NCBI RefSeq assembly: GCF_016827605.1 | Contig: NZ_JAEPJQ010000002.1 | Location: forward strand, 682,001-746,000 | Origin: Hyunsoonleella ulvae | Lineage (GTDB): Bacteria; Bacteroidota; Bacteroidia; Flavobacteriales; Flavobacteriaceae | Reading direction: 5' to 3' | DNA length: 64,000 nt | Shown: in pieces, positions 54,412 to 62,858 of the stretch | Position numbering within the stretch: the stretch's first letter is position 1 | Layout: each line of letters begins with the position of its first letter | Program-made: the position numbers and the translations under genes | Notes under the pieces: model-generated | The model's database searches: none | What the model saw: the letters and a program-made list of their open reading frames with translations, nothing else | What the model was told of the DNA's origin: nothing

Positions 54412-56835
54412 TTACAGCTTTATTTGTAGTGTTGTATACCAGTTTCTCGGTGCAGATGGAATAATACCAGGTCCTGGATAACCCGTTGCCCTTCTGGTAA
54501 AATATGAATTATCCAACATATTATTTATACCTGCTTCCAGTTTGAAGTTTTTATAAGTATAGGACAACGATACATCTAAAATATCATATGCTGGAATTTC
54601 TCCAATTACCCCACTTAAACTTGCTTGGGTTGAATTTGTGGCATCAGTAAATTGTCTGCCCAAGTACGTATATTGAATACTGCCCAAGACATTCTTATAA
54701 CCTCCTCTTAGCCCTGTTTTTAAATTTAAATCGGGAACAAACTCCACCTTATTACCCTCAATTCCCGATTGCTCGGATACCGTGTATTCTGATTTAATAA
54801 CTGATGCATTGACAAAGTAATTTAGTTGAAAATCATTATTTAAACCCATAATTTTTTTCAAATTAAAGTCAAATAGAGATTCTATGCCGTACATAACTGC
54901 GTCCCCAACATTGCCACGCTCACTAGTTACACGTCCATCAGACAACCCTTTTTGAACAAACCCTATTCGATCATTGTAAAATAAACCAAATACACCAAGA
55001 TCATAAGAAACTAAACGCTTATAATTTCCTCTTAACCCCATATCTGCAGTAAAACCTCTTTCATCAGTAATATTTGGATTGATTGAAAACGCTGGGTTAA
55101 TAATATTAATATCTGAAAACGTCACAGAACGATAATTTTGTGAAATATTTCCGTAAAGTTCTACACTTTTGCTAGGCTTATAACTCAAACCAACACCAAG
55201 CAATACGAATGAGCGCTCAAAGTTGCGATTATCTTCTACTGCTTCATTTAAGATAACATTTCCTGCACCATCAGTGTTAATTCTTCTAAAAAAACCATCG
55301 CTTTGTGTCTTTATATATTCAAAACGAAATCCTGGAGTAACCGAGAACGCATCTGATATATAAAATATATTCTCTCCAAAAATTGCGACATTAAAATTAG
55401 GCAAATCAAATTCTGATTGGTCTGGATAATTAGGGAAATCTTCTTCAGCAAAATTAAAATCTGGTCCTTCATCTGCACTACCTGGCCCTTGTTTTTGATA
55501 ATTATCTGCTTTATACAATTTACCACCTATTAAAAACGTAGCATCCTTTTCCTTAATCTTGTATTTACTTAACAAACGTGTTTCGAAACCAAAATTATTA
55601 AAGTCGCCTACAATTAAATCCCTTTCGTTGCCAGGATCAATTTGATTGACACGGTTTGTTCTAAAACCCAATGCCTTTCTTGAAGCATTTAACCCGAAAA
55701 AGTTAAATGTAAAATTAGTTGTGGTTGAAAATTCATGAGCAAATTTTAAATTGTATAGTAACCAATCTACCTCAAACCAGTTTCTTTCTCTATTACTTTG
55801 AAACGGGTCATCCCGAAACATATCATCTGTTAACCCACCTCCTTGTTGTGCTAAGTAATTAAGATAAGTTACTTCTCCTTCTAGGGAAGATTTTTTGTTG
55901 AATTGATAACCAATATGAGCAAAAATATTTTTAGATTCAAACTCCGAGTTAGGTCTAAATCCATCTCCCTTCTTATAATTAAAATAACTGTAATAACTCC
56001 ATTTATTTTTGGTACCGCTAAGGCTAGTAAAGTTGGTATACAAACCAAAACTACCCAAGGTATTTCTGGTTATAAGTTCTAATGATTTATTAGGGTTGGG
56101 CGATTTTATTTTAAAATTAATCAACCCTCCAAACTGGGTACCATATTGAAGGGAAGCTGCACCTCGTATTACCTGTATTTCTTGTAACCCTTCAGCAGCA
56201 GGAGTGTAATAGCTCTCTGGGTATCCTAAAACATCAGCACTAATATCATAACCATTTTGCCTAGTATTGAAGTTAGCCGTTCTGTTAGGGTCTAAACCAC
56301 GGCCTCCCACATTTAGCTGTAAACCAGCATCATCATTTTGAAAGATATTTAATCCAGCAACTTGACTGTAGATTTGACGTGCATTATTAGATGCCAAATT
56401 TGCCATAGACTGATCTACTAAAACTACCTCTGTTTTTTTACCTGCATAAATTGCGGTTTCCTCTACATCATTTAATCGTTTTAACTCAAACACACGTTTA
56501 TTCCTAGCATTAATAATGACTTCGGATAGCTCTGTGGTTAAATCTTCTAAAACGACTTTAAGGGTTTGTGCATCTTTAGTAACTACTTCTACTTCTTTAA
56601 TTTCATATTCAGAGGAAAAAAATACAAGTATTAAGGTTTCTTTTGAAGTCTCGAATGCAAACTCACCAGAACTGTTTGTTGTCGTTAGAAGTCCAGAAGT
56701 CTTATCGTAAACACTAACATCTGCAATGGGAGTGCCTGTTTTAGAAAAAGTAACTATACCTGTTACGGTATGTTGCGCATACAATGAAACGCTTAGTATT
56801 AATGCTGTTAATAGCTTATAAGCCTTTAATGTCAT
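54412..56835 (-). CDS. FecA-like TonB-dependent receptor
   Basis: 807 residues. Signal peptide (about 1-20, SVSLYAQ), carboxypeptidase-regulatory-like domain about 22-100, plug about 125-240 (ARQIYSQVAGLNIFQNDD, LQEIQVIRGAASLQYGTQF) and a long barrel ending in NWYTTLQIKL with a terminal hydrophobic residue. Plug and barrel patterns are those of ferric-citrate/siderophore receptors such as FecA. Overlaps the end of the HTTM gene by 20 bases, so is translationally coupled to it. With the imelysin and DUF4856 genes upstream it makes a probable iron or other metal acquisition locus. Confidence 0.88.
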   Translation of the reverse strand: MTLKAYKLLTALILSVSLYAQHTVTGIVTFSKTGTPIADVSVYDKTSGLLTTTNSSGEFAFETSKETLILVFFSSEYEIKEVEVVTKDAQTLKVVLEDLTTELSEVIINARNKRVFELKRLNDVEETAIYAGKKTEVVLVDQSMANLASNNARQIYSQVAGLNIFQNDDAGLQLNVGGRGLDPNRTANFNTRQNGYDISADVLGYPESYYTPAAEGLQEIQVIRGAASLQYGTQFGGLINFKIKSPNPNKSLELITRNTLGSFGLYTNFTSLSGTKNKWSYYSYFNYKKGDGFRPNSEFESKNIFAHIGYQFNKKSSLEGEVTYLNYLAQQGGGLTDDMFRDDPFQSNRERNWFEVDWLLYNLKFAHEFSTTTNFTFNFFGLNASRKALGFRTNRVNQIDPGNERDLIVGDFNNFGFETRLLSKYKIKEKDATFLIGGKLYKADNYQKQGPGSADEGPDFNFAEEDFPNYPDQSEFDLPNFNVAIFGENIFYISDAFSVTPGFRFEYIKTQSDGFFRRINTDGAGNVILNEAVEDNRNFERSFVLLGVGLSYKPSKSVELYGNISQNYRSVTFSDINIINPAFSINPNITDERGFTADMGLRGNYKRLVSYDLGVFGLFYNDRIGFVQKGLSDGRVTSERGNVGDAVMYGIESLFDFNLKKIMGLNNDFQLNYFVNASVIKSEYTVSEQSGIEGNKVEFVPDLNLKTGLRGGYKNVLGSIQYTYLGRQFTDATNSTQASLSGVIGEIPAYDILDVSLSYTYKNFKLEAGINNMLDNSYFTRRATGYPGPGIIPSAPRNWYTTLQIKL

Positions 56836-58192
56836 CTGTAAAAGGTAATATCCAATGCTTAGGTCTAAACGATTCTTTTTCGGCGTACAAATCTACGGTT
56901 TTATCAATATATAGCATACTTAATCTACCATTTAATGCTACATAACTTTCCACAAATACCTGCACGTTTTTATGACCTTGGTTTGCGAAATGATCTCCTA
57001 GATAATGTGCATACTCTAAAATAAAATCGGGTTGAAAGCTCATTTGCTTTTCCTGAAAGGATGTTAAAAAATCTGTATTATCCACAAGAAAGAAATCTCC
57101 TGTATCTTTATTTACAATTTTAAAGGTTGCTATTCCCATTTTTTCCATAAGCATTACACGCCATGAAAAACGATAGCCTTCTTCTGTCCAGAATAGTTCT
57201 CCTGGATAAAGCATGTATCTAAATGGAAGAATTAGCTGTACAATAAAAAATAAGGTTAATAAACCAATGACAGGTTTTTTAAATTGATATTTATAATTTT
57301 CTTTTTTCTTGATGAAACCTCTCGTTTTCACTCGAAGTGATAATTGGTTTAAAATCTTACTTAATATTTTAATCAACTTTTTATGCAAATTAGCATCAAA
57401 AAAGATTAAGGTAGATACAATCATTATAAAGGGAAACATTCCGATAGGAAATAGTACTCTTGTAAATACATGAAAAAATACTACTAGGGCAAAAGCCAAC
57501 CCTCTTGTTTTTTTGTAAAGTAATAGAAATGGAATGGCTAGATCATACAGCATACCGCTCCAACTCATGGCATAATGGAACCAATTTTGATGCATTAACG
57601 TATCTCCTAACAAAGGTAAATCGTATTTTGAAGTGAGCCATATTTTTAGGGGTTGCGCCCTAAACAACCAATCACTATTAATTTTTGCTAACCCAGCATA
57701 AAAGTAAACTATACCTAATAGTAATTTTACACTGTCTATAGTCCATTTGGGAACATGAGTATAGCTCTTTTTTTTTAGTAGGTTATCAACCGAAAAATGG
57801 GCGTTGGCTGGTAAAAAAATCATTAAAAAACTTAAAAGGCTTATAAAGTAATAATGATTAAGGTATGTGGTTTTATCCATCAATTCTATATAAGTAAAAC
57901 TTAAAAAGAACGTGATAATGGCTATACGGTACTTTAAACCCATAGCTACTAATAAGGCAGAGATACCACAAACTACAAATAGTAAATAGGTGTAGTTCCC
58001 TATGGGTTTTACCCACCCAAAACCATAATAAGAGAAATGAAATTTTGGCTCTAGATACAATGATTCAATCCAACCGTGGCTCCAAAATCGAATAATACTA
58101 AAACACATCATAATACCAAACGCCACTCTAAATACTGCTAAAGGAGCAGCTTGCGTGTTTTTATTGAGATATGTGTTTAGCTTAAAACTCAT
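56816..58192 (-). CDS. HTTM-domain membrane protein (gamma-carboxylase-like)
   Basis: 458 residues from the ATG at 58192 (MSFKLNTYLNKNT); an upstream in-frame ATG at 58225 lies inside a terminator-like hairpin. The HTTM domain (about 10-275) has multiple membrane helices (for example LLGIVYFYAGLAKINSDWL) with FRVAFGIMMCF at the start; the C-terminal part (about 310-458) is soluble with FRYMLYPGELFWTEEGYRFSW, typical of vitamin K-dependent gamma-carboxylase-like bacterial proteins. Role in bacteria unproven. Middle of the imelysin-receptor group. Confidence 0.86.
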   Translation of the reverse strand: MSFKLNTYLNKNTQAAPLAVFRVAFGIMMCFSIIRFWSHGWIESLYLEPKFHFSYYGFGWVKPIGNYTYLLFVVCGISALLVAMGLKYRIAIITFFLSFTYIELMDKTTYLNHYYFISLLSFLMIFLPANAHFSVDNLLKKKSYTHVPKWTIDSVKLLLGIVYFYAGLAKINSDWLFRAQPLKIWLTSKYDLPLLGDTLMHQNWFHYAMSWSGMLYDLAIPFLLLYKKTRGLAFALVVFFHVFTRVLFPIGMFPFIMIVSTLIFFDANLHKKLIKILSKILNQLSLRVKTRGFIKKKENYKYQFKKPVIGLLTLFFIVQLILPFRYMLYPGELFWTEEGYRFSWRVMLMEKMGIATFKIVNKDTGDFFLVDNTDFLTSFQEKQMSFQPDFILEYAHYLGDHFANQGHKNVQVFVESYVALNGRLSMLYIDKTVDLYAEKESFRPKHWILPFTDDIKGL

Positions 58193-58204
58193 GCATGAAA
58201 TAAA

Positions 58205-58230
58205 AAAGGTTGTCTTTAACGACAACCTTT
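58205..58230 (-). terminator. Hairpin between imelysin and HTTM genes (terminator or attenuator)
   Basis: AAAGGTTGTC (58205-58214) and GACAACCTTT (58221-58230) are perfect 10-base arms around a 6-base loop, with TTTTTT on the minus-strand continuation. It lies 20 bases after the imelysin stop and just ahead of the HTTM start, so it should reduce readthrough to HTTM and the receptor. Confidence 0.8.
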
Positions 58231-58249
58231 ACTTCTTTTATTTTTGTTT

Positions 58250-59344
58250 CTAGTCTCCATCTGCATCAACATAATCTACTCTTATATTAAAAGCTTGTAG
58301 CATGTCTACTTTTAGAGAAACAACTGCAAGCTGCAACGCGTCATAGGCTTGTGTCATTTTAGTATTATCACTGTTTACTTGAGCATAAAAATCAGAATCT
58401 AAAGCTTCTAACTTTTGGCGCGCATCATCAAATCTAGAGTTAATTAAAGTAACTAAATCATTTCTGTCTAAATCTATCAAGTACGAATTAAAACTTTCCC
58501 CTGTTGTTTCTTCAGAAAAAGATTTTCCATTAAATAGATTCTGTACTGCATTTAGAGCCTCCAAAGCAAATTCTTTAGAATATACTCGGCTGTAATACCC
58601 CTCAACTTTTTCAGGTAATGGTGTAGATGAAAAATTACCTGCTGGAATACCAACTTTGTTGGCTCTTAATCCTTTCTCATAGTAAAACACAAAATCATTG
58701 GTAAATTTATTCAGGGCACTTGTAGCCGCATTTCCTGTTTGACTAATAAATATATCTTTATATGAATTTATCCAATCATTCAATACTGTTTCAGTCAAAG
58801 AATCCATTTGATCAATTATATCTGATAAGTAAGTAATGTACTTACCATCTGCATATTTATTCAAGATAGCTGTGTCATCACTTGCTAAGCCATATAACAT
58901 ATAATCTAATGCAGGGAAACCTACCGCATCATTATTATTCACATTAGATAAATCATAAGATCCGCTAGAAATATTATTTTCAATATCCACAGTATTTGTC
59001 GGGTAAACATTCATTTGAAAACCATACAAAACTTCTTCTGCTTTGCCAATATTGAAAACTTCTACATTCTGCCAAGATTTATAAGCTGAAACAAATGCTA
59101 TTCTTATTGCATCTAGATTATCTTGATTTGGCGTGGTTATAAAAGTTTCTTTTTTTGTTTTTAATTCTGATAATTTATTGCTCAAGTCCTCAAAAGCAGG
59201 AATAATAATATTATTAGCTACATTGGTTAATAATGCGCCTCTATCAAAATTATCATTACCTCCTGTTGGTCCATCATCGGAAGATGAAGAACTGCAAGCT
59301 ATAACTAAACATGTAACAACTAATCCTAAAAAAAACTTTCTCAT
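58250..59344 (-). CDS. Imelysin-family (peptidase M75) lipoprotein
   Basis: 364 residues from the ATG at 59344 (MRKFFLGLVVTCLVIACSSS); the longer frame from 59401 starts above the promoter -7 element. Lipobox LVIAC, then two imelysin-like repeats of four-helix bundles: FVSAYKSWQNVEVF (about 105-118, the conserved W) and GFPALDYMLYGLA (the GxHxxE-region of imelysins reads GFPALDY here), ending in VDMLQAFNIRVDYVDADGD. Imelysins (IrpA/EfeO-like) are periplasmic iron-regulated proteins. Precedes HTTM and receptor genes. Confidence 0.9.
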   Translation of the reverse strand: MRKFFLGLVVTCLVIACSSSSSDDGPTGGNDNFDRGALLTNVANNIIIPAFEDLSNKLSELKTKKETFITTPNQDNLDAIRIAFVSAYKSWQNVEVFNIGKAEEVLYGFQMNVYPTNTVDIENNISSGSYDLSNVNNNDAVGFPALDYMLYGLASDDTAILNKYADGKYITYLSDIIDQMDSLTETVLNDWINSYKDIFISQTGNAATSALNKFTNDFVFYYEKGLRANKVGIPAGNFSSTPLPEKVEGYYSRVYSKEFALEALNAVQNLFNGKSFSEETTGESFNSYLIDLDRNDLVTLINSRFDDARQKLEALDSDFYAQVNSDNTKMTQAYDALQLAVVSLKVDMLQAFNIRVDYVDADGD

Positions 59345-59379
59345 CTGTTTAAATTTTATTTCTTTTTCAAAATTTTTTG

Positions 59380-59387
59380 CAAAAATA
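59380..59387 (-). promoter_or_regulatory. -7 element of an internal promoter for imelysin
   Basis: Minus-strand TATTTTTG (59387-59380) matches TAnnTTTG and lies 35 bases before the imelysin ATG. The nearest upstream TTG is 26 bases away, longer than usual. Confidence 0.5.
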
Positions 59388-59390
59388 TGA

Positions 59391-59432
59391 AAAGTAGTCA
59401 CTCTATTTTATAACAAATAGAATAACTACTTT
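59391..59432 (-). terminator. Large stem-loop between DUF4856 and imelysin genes
   Basis: Outer arms AAAGTAGT (59391-59398) and ACTACTTT (59425-59432), inner arms TCTATTT (59402-59408) and AAATAGA (59415-59421), with 3-base internal loops and a 6-base apical loop. On the minus strand it follows the DUF4856 stop by 29 bases and is followed by TTTTCATATTTTTG, so it is a likely partial terminator directly ahead of the imelysin promoter. Confidence 0.65.
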
Positions 59433-59461
59433 CACTTTATAAATAATAACTAACCTTCACT

Positions 59462-60661
59462 TTAGCTCCCTGCTTGGGCAACGGTAAAATTAAATTTTGC
59501 AGCAATGGTACTAGACATTGTATCTAACGCCTCTTCTGTAATATCCCAAAAACCGTTTCCTGCTGTTAATGTAGCTATAAAGCCATTCACTTCAGATTTT
59601 GTAAAATATGGCTCGTTTGTTCCTGGTTTTCTGGTAAATTGTAAACTATAGATAAACCCAAAACCTTCAGATAAATCATGAAATGCAGCGCCTTTATCTG
59701 TAGCTAAAATATTTTTGCCTTGTTGTAAATAGTATACAGCTCTAATTCCAATTATTTCAGAAATTTTCTCTCTAATAATTTCAGCTTGAGCATCTCTAAC
59801 TGTATAGTTTTTAGCTACAATTGCTGCTCTACCTAATTTAAACGCTTGGTAAATTTCGTCGGCGATTCCTGTAAAATCATCATCACCTTCAACACGACCA
59901 ATGTACTTATTTAAGAAACTATCTGCTCCTAAATCTGCATTAGGATTGGCAGGATCTGCATTTACACCGTATACATAACCATAAGCTTCATCCCACTTAT
60001 GTTCCATGTTTGTGTAATCTTTACCTTCAGCTACTGTATCAGCATCGTTATCTGCTACGTTTGTTCCTGCATCTAAAACAGCAGTACTTAAATAATTATT
60101 TAGAGCTTGGTCTACCATTAACGCTCCAATAAGTCCTTTATTTACTGCTTGATTATACTCTAATCCTTTGGCGTTAACGTACCTAGTACTTCCACCGCCA
60201 GCTTCTTGAATCTTACCTGCAGTACCTGAAGCTGCATCTACATCCCAATTTGGGTAAACTTCACTTACTTGTGCCGCAATCCAGGAATCAAAATCTGCTT
60301 TAATTGCATTCGCATCTGTTGTGTTTGCAGAAAAGTAATCTGCTGACGCAGCAGTTTTACTTCTGATAGATTTACTTGAGGCATTTAAATCTGCATCAGA
60401 AAATTTATCTCCCGTGTTGGTAAACATACCATCTAAGTCTTCTTCAGTTTTAGACGTATCTTTGAGGCCATCGATTAATTCTTGACCCATTTCAATTCTA
60501 GTCGTTTGTCCACTAAAACTTACCGTAGAATTGCCGTTTCTGGTAAAATCGTAAGTTGCTGGTGCTACTACGTTAGAAGGCCCTCCTGTATTGTCATCAT
60601 CATTGGAACATGATTGGAAAAACGCTGAAGCTACAAATAAGCTTAGTATAATTTTTTTCAT
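59462..60661 (-). CDS. DUF4856 lipoprotein
   Basis: 399 residues. Lipobox FFQSC (Cys about 18) followed by SNDDDN. The DUF4856 body has TYDFTRNGNSTVSFSGQTTR near the start, YNQAVNKGLIGALMVDQALN in the middle, DEAYGYVYG, and a C-terminal GFIYSLQFTRKPGTNEPY; mainly helical, like imelysin proteins. Outer-membrane or periplasm-facing lipoprotein of unknown function, usually found next to imelysin and HTTM genes in flavobacteria. First gene of the locus and preceded by a strong promoter. Confidence 0.9.
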   Translation of the reverse strand: MKKIILSLFVASAFFQSCSNDDDNTGGPSNVVAPATYDFTRNGNSTVSFSGQTTRIEMGQELIDGLKDTSKTEEDLDGMFTNTGDKFSDADLNASSKSIRSKTAASADYFSANTTDANAIKADFDSWIAAQVSEVYPNWDVDAASGTAGKIQEAGGGSTRYVNAKGLEYNQAVNKGLIGALMVDQALNNYLSTAVLDAGTNVADNDADTVAEGKDYTNMEHKWDEAYGYVYGVNADPANPNADLGADSFLNKYIGRVEGDDDFTGIADEIYQAFKLGRAAIVAKNYTVRDAQAEIIREKISEIIGIRAVYYLQQGKNILATDKGAAFHDLSEGFGFIYSLQFTRKPGTNEPYFTKSEVNGFIATLTAGNGFWDITEEALDTMSSTIAAKFNFTVAQAGS

Positions 60662-60716
60662 AGTTTTAATTTGGCGTCCTTTTATTTAGACTTATTATAA
60701 ATAGATTGTTCGGGTG

Positions 60717-60747
60717 CAAATATAAAAGGGAAAATCACTTCAACAAA
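60717..60747 (-). promoter_or_regulatory. Promoter of the DUF4856-imelysin locus
   Basis: Minus strand TTTG (60747-60744), 19-base spacer, TATATTTG (60724-60717): near-perfect Bacteroidetes consensus with a leader of about 50 bases. No Fur-like palindrome is evident around it. Confidence 0.75.
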
Positions 60748-60860
60748 GTTTATTTAGATTAAATTTAAATAAAAACGCAGTAAAAAACACAACCTATTGT
60801 TTTTCAAATATTTAAATTATGTTAAATTTTAAAATTTAACATTTAGATAAAATGGTAACC

Positions 60861-61724
60861 TTAATGAAAATGATTAAAAATTTTGGAAGCTTCATTATGG
60901 GCGCTTTCAAAACTTAAAGCATCAAGGTTATTTTTCTGTTTAGCTGTGAAATAAGACAAGAGTTTTTCTGTAGGCATATTTCCTGTTAGTTCATCTTTAG
61001 CCATAGGGCATCCTCCAAAACCCTGAATAGCTCCGTCAAATCTATTACATCCCGCTTTGTAGGCTGCATCTACTTTTTCAAACCAAGACGTAGGTGTGGT
61101 GTGTAAGTGTGCTCCAAATTCTATGTTAGGATATAAAGGAATTAAATTAGAGAACAAATAATCTATACTTTCTGGGTTTGAAGTACCAACAGTATCACTA
61201 AGCGATATTATTTTAACCCCCATTTTTGCTAGTTTTTCGGTCCAATTACCCACAATGTCAACATTCCAAGGGTCGCCGTAAGGGTTCCCAAAACCCATCG
61301 AGATATAAACAACAACCTCTTTTTTAGATGTATCGGCAATTTCTAAAATCTCCGAAAGTATATCAACGGATTGCGCTATGGTTTTGTGAGTATTACGCAT
61401 TTGGAAATTTTCTGAAATAGAAAAAGGATATCCCAAATAATTTATTTGGTTGTGTTGACTGGCATCATTGGCACCTCTAGTATTTGCAATAATGGCTAGA
61501 AGTTTACTTGTGGTTTTACTTAAATCCAATTGCGATAAAACCTCAGCAGTGTCTACCATTTGCGGAATGGCTTTAGGAGATACGAAACTTCCAAAATCAA
61601 TGGTATCAAAACCCACACGCAACAAGGATTGGATGTATTGCACTTTTTGCTTAGTGGGAATAAAGCGTTTTATGCCTTGCATCGCATCTCGTGGACATTC
61701 TATTATTTTAATGGTTTGCGACAT
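60861..61724 (-). CDS. Hydroxymethylglutaryl-CoA lyase
   Basis: 287 residues. HMG-CoA lyase TIM barrel: ECPRDAMQGIKRFIPT near the start (catalytic Arg-Asp), VGFDTIDFGSFVSPKAIPQM, metal-binding HLHTT (about 210-214) and the catalytic loop GGCPMAKDELTGN (about 246-258, Cys in GGCP). Splits HMG-CoA into acetoacetate and acetyl-CoA at the end of leucine degradation. Stands alone, divergent from the secreted Spondin protein gene. Related to the methylmalonyl-CoA mutase by role in branched-chain catabolism only. Confidence 0.94.
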   Translation of the reverse strand: MSQTIKIIECPRDAMQGIKRFIPTKQKVQYIQSLLRVGFDTIDFGSFVSPKAIPQMVDTAEVLSQLDLSKTTSKLLAIIANTRGANDASQHNQINYLGYPFSISENFQMRNTHKTIAQSVDILSEILEIADTSKKEVVVYISMGFGNPYGDPWNVDIVGNWTEKLAKMGVKIISLSDTVGTSNPESIDYLFSNLIPLYPNIEFGAHLHTTPTSWFEKVDAAYKAGCNRFDGAIQGFGGCPMAKDELTGNMPTEKLLSYFTAKQKNNLDALSFESAHNEASKIFNHFH

Positions 61725-61838
61725 GAAGTTTTAAAAATTTAGAGAGCTAAAAGTACTACTAATTTTAAAAATGTAAGTTCTGGTATTTAATGACGACTTA
61801 ATAAATTGATTTTTATTCTACACTAAAACATAACCACT

Positions 61839-62768
61839 ATGAAAAAAATTACGCTCCTCACATTACTACTAATATCCTTCTTTTCTTTCTCGCAAAGTAT
61901 AGCGAATTATGATATTTCTGTAACTACAATTTGGAATTCAACAGATCATACCTCAGTTCCTGGGAATGCACATTGGTCTCCATTAGCAGGAGCTACTCAT
62001 AAAACAACAAATACCGTTTTAGAGTTTGGCGTTGTGGCTCCAGCTACTAATGGTATTAAAAATATAGCTGAAACAGGGAATACAAGTGCATTTAATAGTG
62101 AAATAAACACATTAATTTCGTCTGGAGAATGTGACCAATATTTACAACAAGGTTTTTCCCCTTTTGCTGGAAACAATAGTAACTCCACATTAACAAGTGT
62201 GTCTGTAAGTGAAGATTTCCCTTTAATTACCTTAGTCTCGATGGTGGCACCAAGTCCAGATTGGTTTATTGCCGTAAACAGCCTAGATTTAAGATCTGGA
62301 AATCCTTCTGTAAATAATGGTTGGAAAGATACTTTTACTATGGATGTATTTGTTTATGATGCTGGAACAGACTCAGGAACTGATTACGGTTCTGGGAATT
62401 CGATAACAACGCCTAGGGATCCCATTAGTATGGTTTCTGGATTTCCTATTAATGGTAATAGAATGGCAACTGTTACTTTCACCTATAATTCTTCTACATT
62501 AAGTAATCCTGCTGTAGAAAGCTTTGGTAATGTAAAAATACACCCAAATCCAACATCTGGAAAAATAACGATTTCTAATATTCAAAATACAAATATCAAG
62601 CGTGTTGAAATATTTTCAATTCTAGGTAAATTAAAACAAGACTATTTTATTGAAAAAAAAGTTAAACACCTAGATTTAGATGTATCAAATTTAACTTCAG
62701 GCATTTACCTGCTAAAGCTTAATAATGAGGATGGTAACGCTAAAACGCAAAAGTTAATAGTACGATAA
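61839..62768 (+). CDS. Secreted Spondin_N-domain protein with T9SS sorting tail
   Basis: 309 residues. Signal peptide about 1-18 (ISFFSFSQ). Residues about 20-220 fit a Spondin_N domain (ISVTTIWNSTDHTSVPGNAH, APSPDWFIAVNSLDL, DAGTDSGTDYGSGN). The last 80 residues form a type A T9SS C-terminal domain (VKIHPNPTSGKITI at the start, GIYLLKL, KLIVR at the end), which targets export across the outer membrane and cell-surface attachment. The domain pair suggests an adhesin or extracellular-matrix-type role (inference). Confidence 0.88.
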   Translation: MKKITLLTLLLISFFSFSQSIANYDISVTTIWNSTDHTSVPGNAHWSPLAGATHKTTNTVLEFGVVAPATNGIKNIAETGNTSAFNSEINTLISSGECDQYLQQGFSPFAGNNSNSTLTSVSVSEDFPLITLVSMVAPSPDWFIAVNSLDLRSGNPSVNNGWKDTFTMDVFVYDAGTDSGTDYGSGNSITTPRDPISMVSGFPINGNRMATVTFTYNSSTLSNPAVESFGNVKIHPNPTSGKITISNIQNTNIKRVEIFSILGKLKQDYFIEKKVKHLDLDVSNLTSGIYLLKLNNEDGNAKTQKLIVR

Positions 62769-62832
62769 TCTCACATCGTCGATAAAAAATTTACACTTAA
62801 CGTTTTTTTTACATAAAATTAAAGCCATAGGG

Positions 62833-62840
62833 TACTTTTG
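62833..62840 (+). promoter_or_regulatory. -7 element of the metalloprotease gene
   Basis: TACTTTTG matches TAnnTTTG and lies 18 bases ahead of the ATG at 62859; this favours that ATG over the one at 62850. No TTG -33 box at the usual spacing. Confidence 0.45.
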
Positions 62841-62858
62841 ATCCAAACGATGTGCCCC

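Noticed and set aside
60690-60760. Fur-box upstream of the DUF4856-imelysin locus
   Set aside because: No convincing GATAATGATAATCATTATC-like palindrome; iron regulation remains an inference from gene content.
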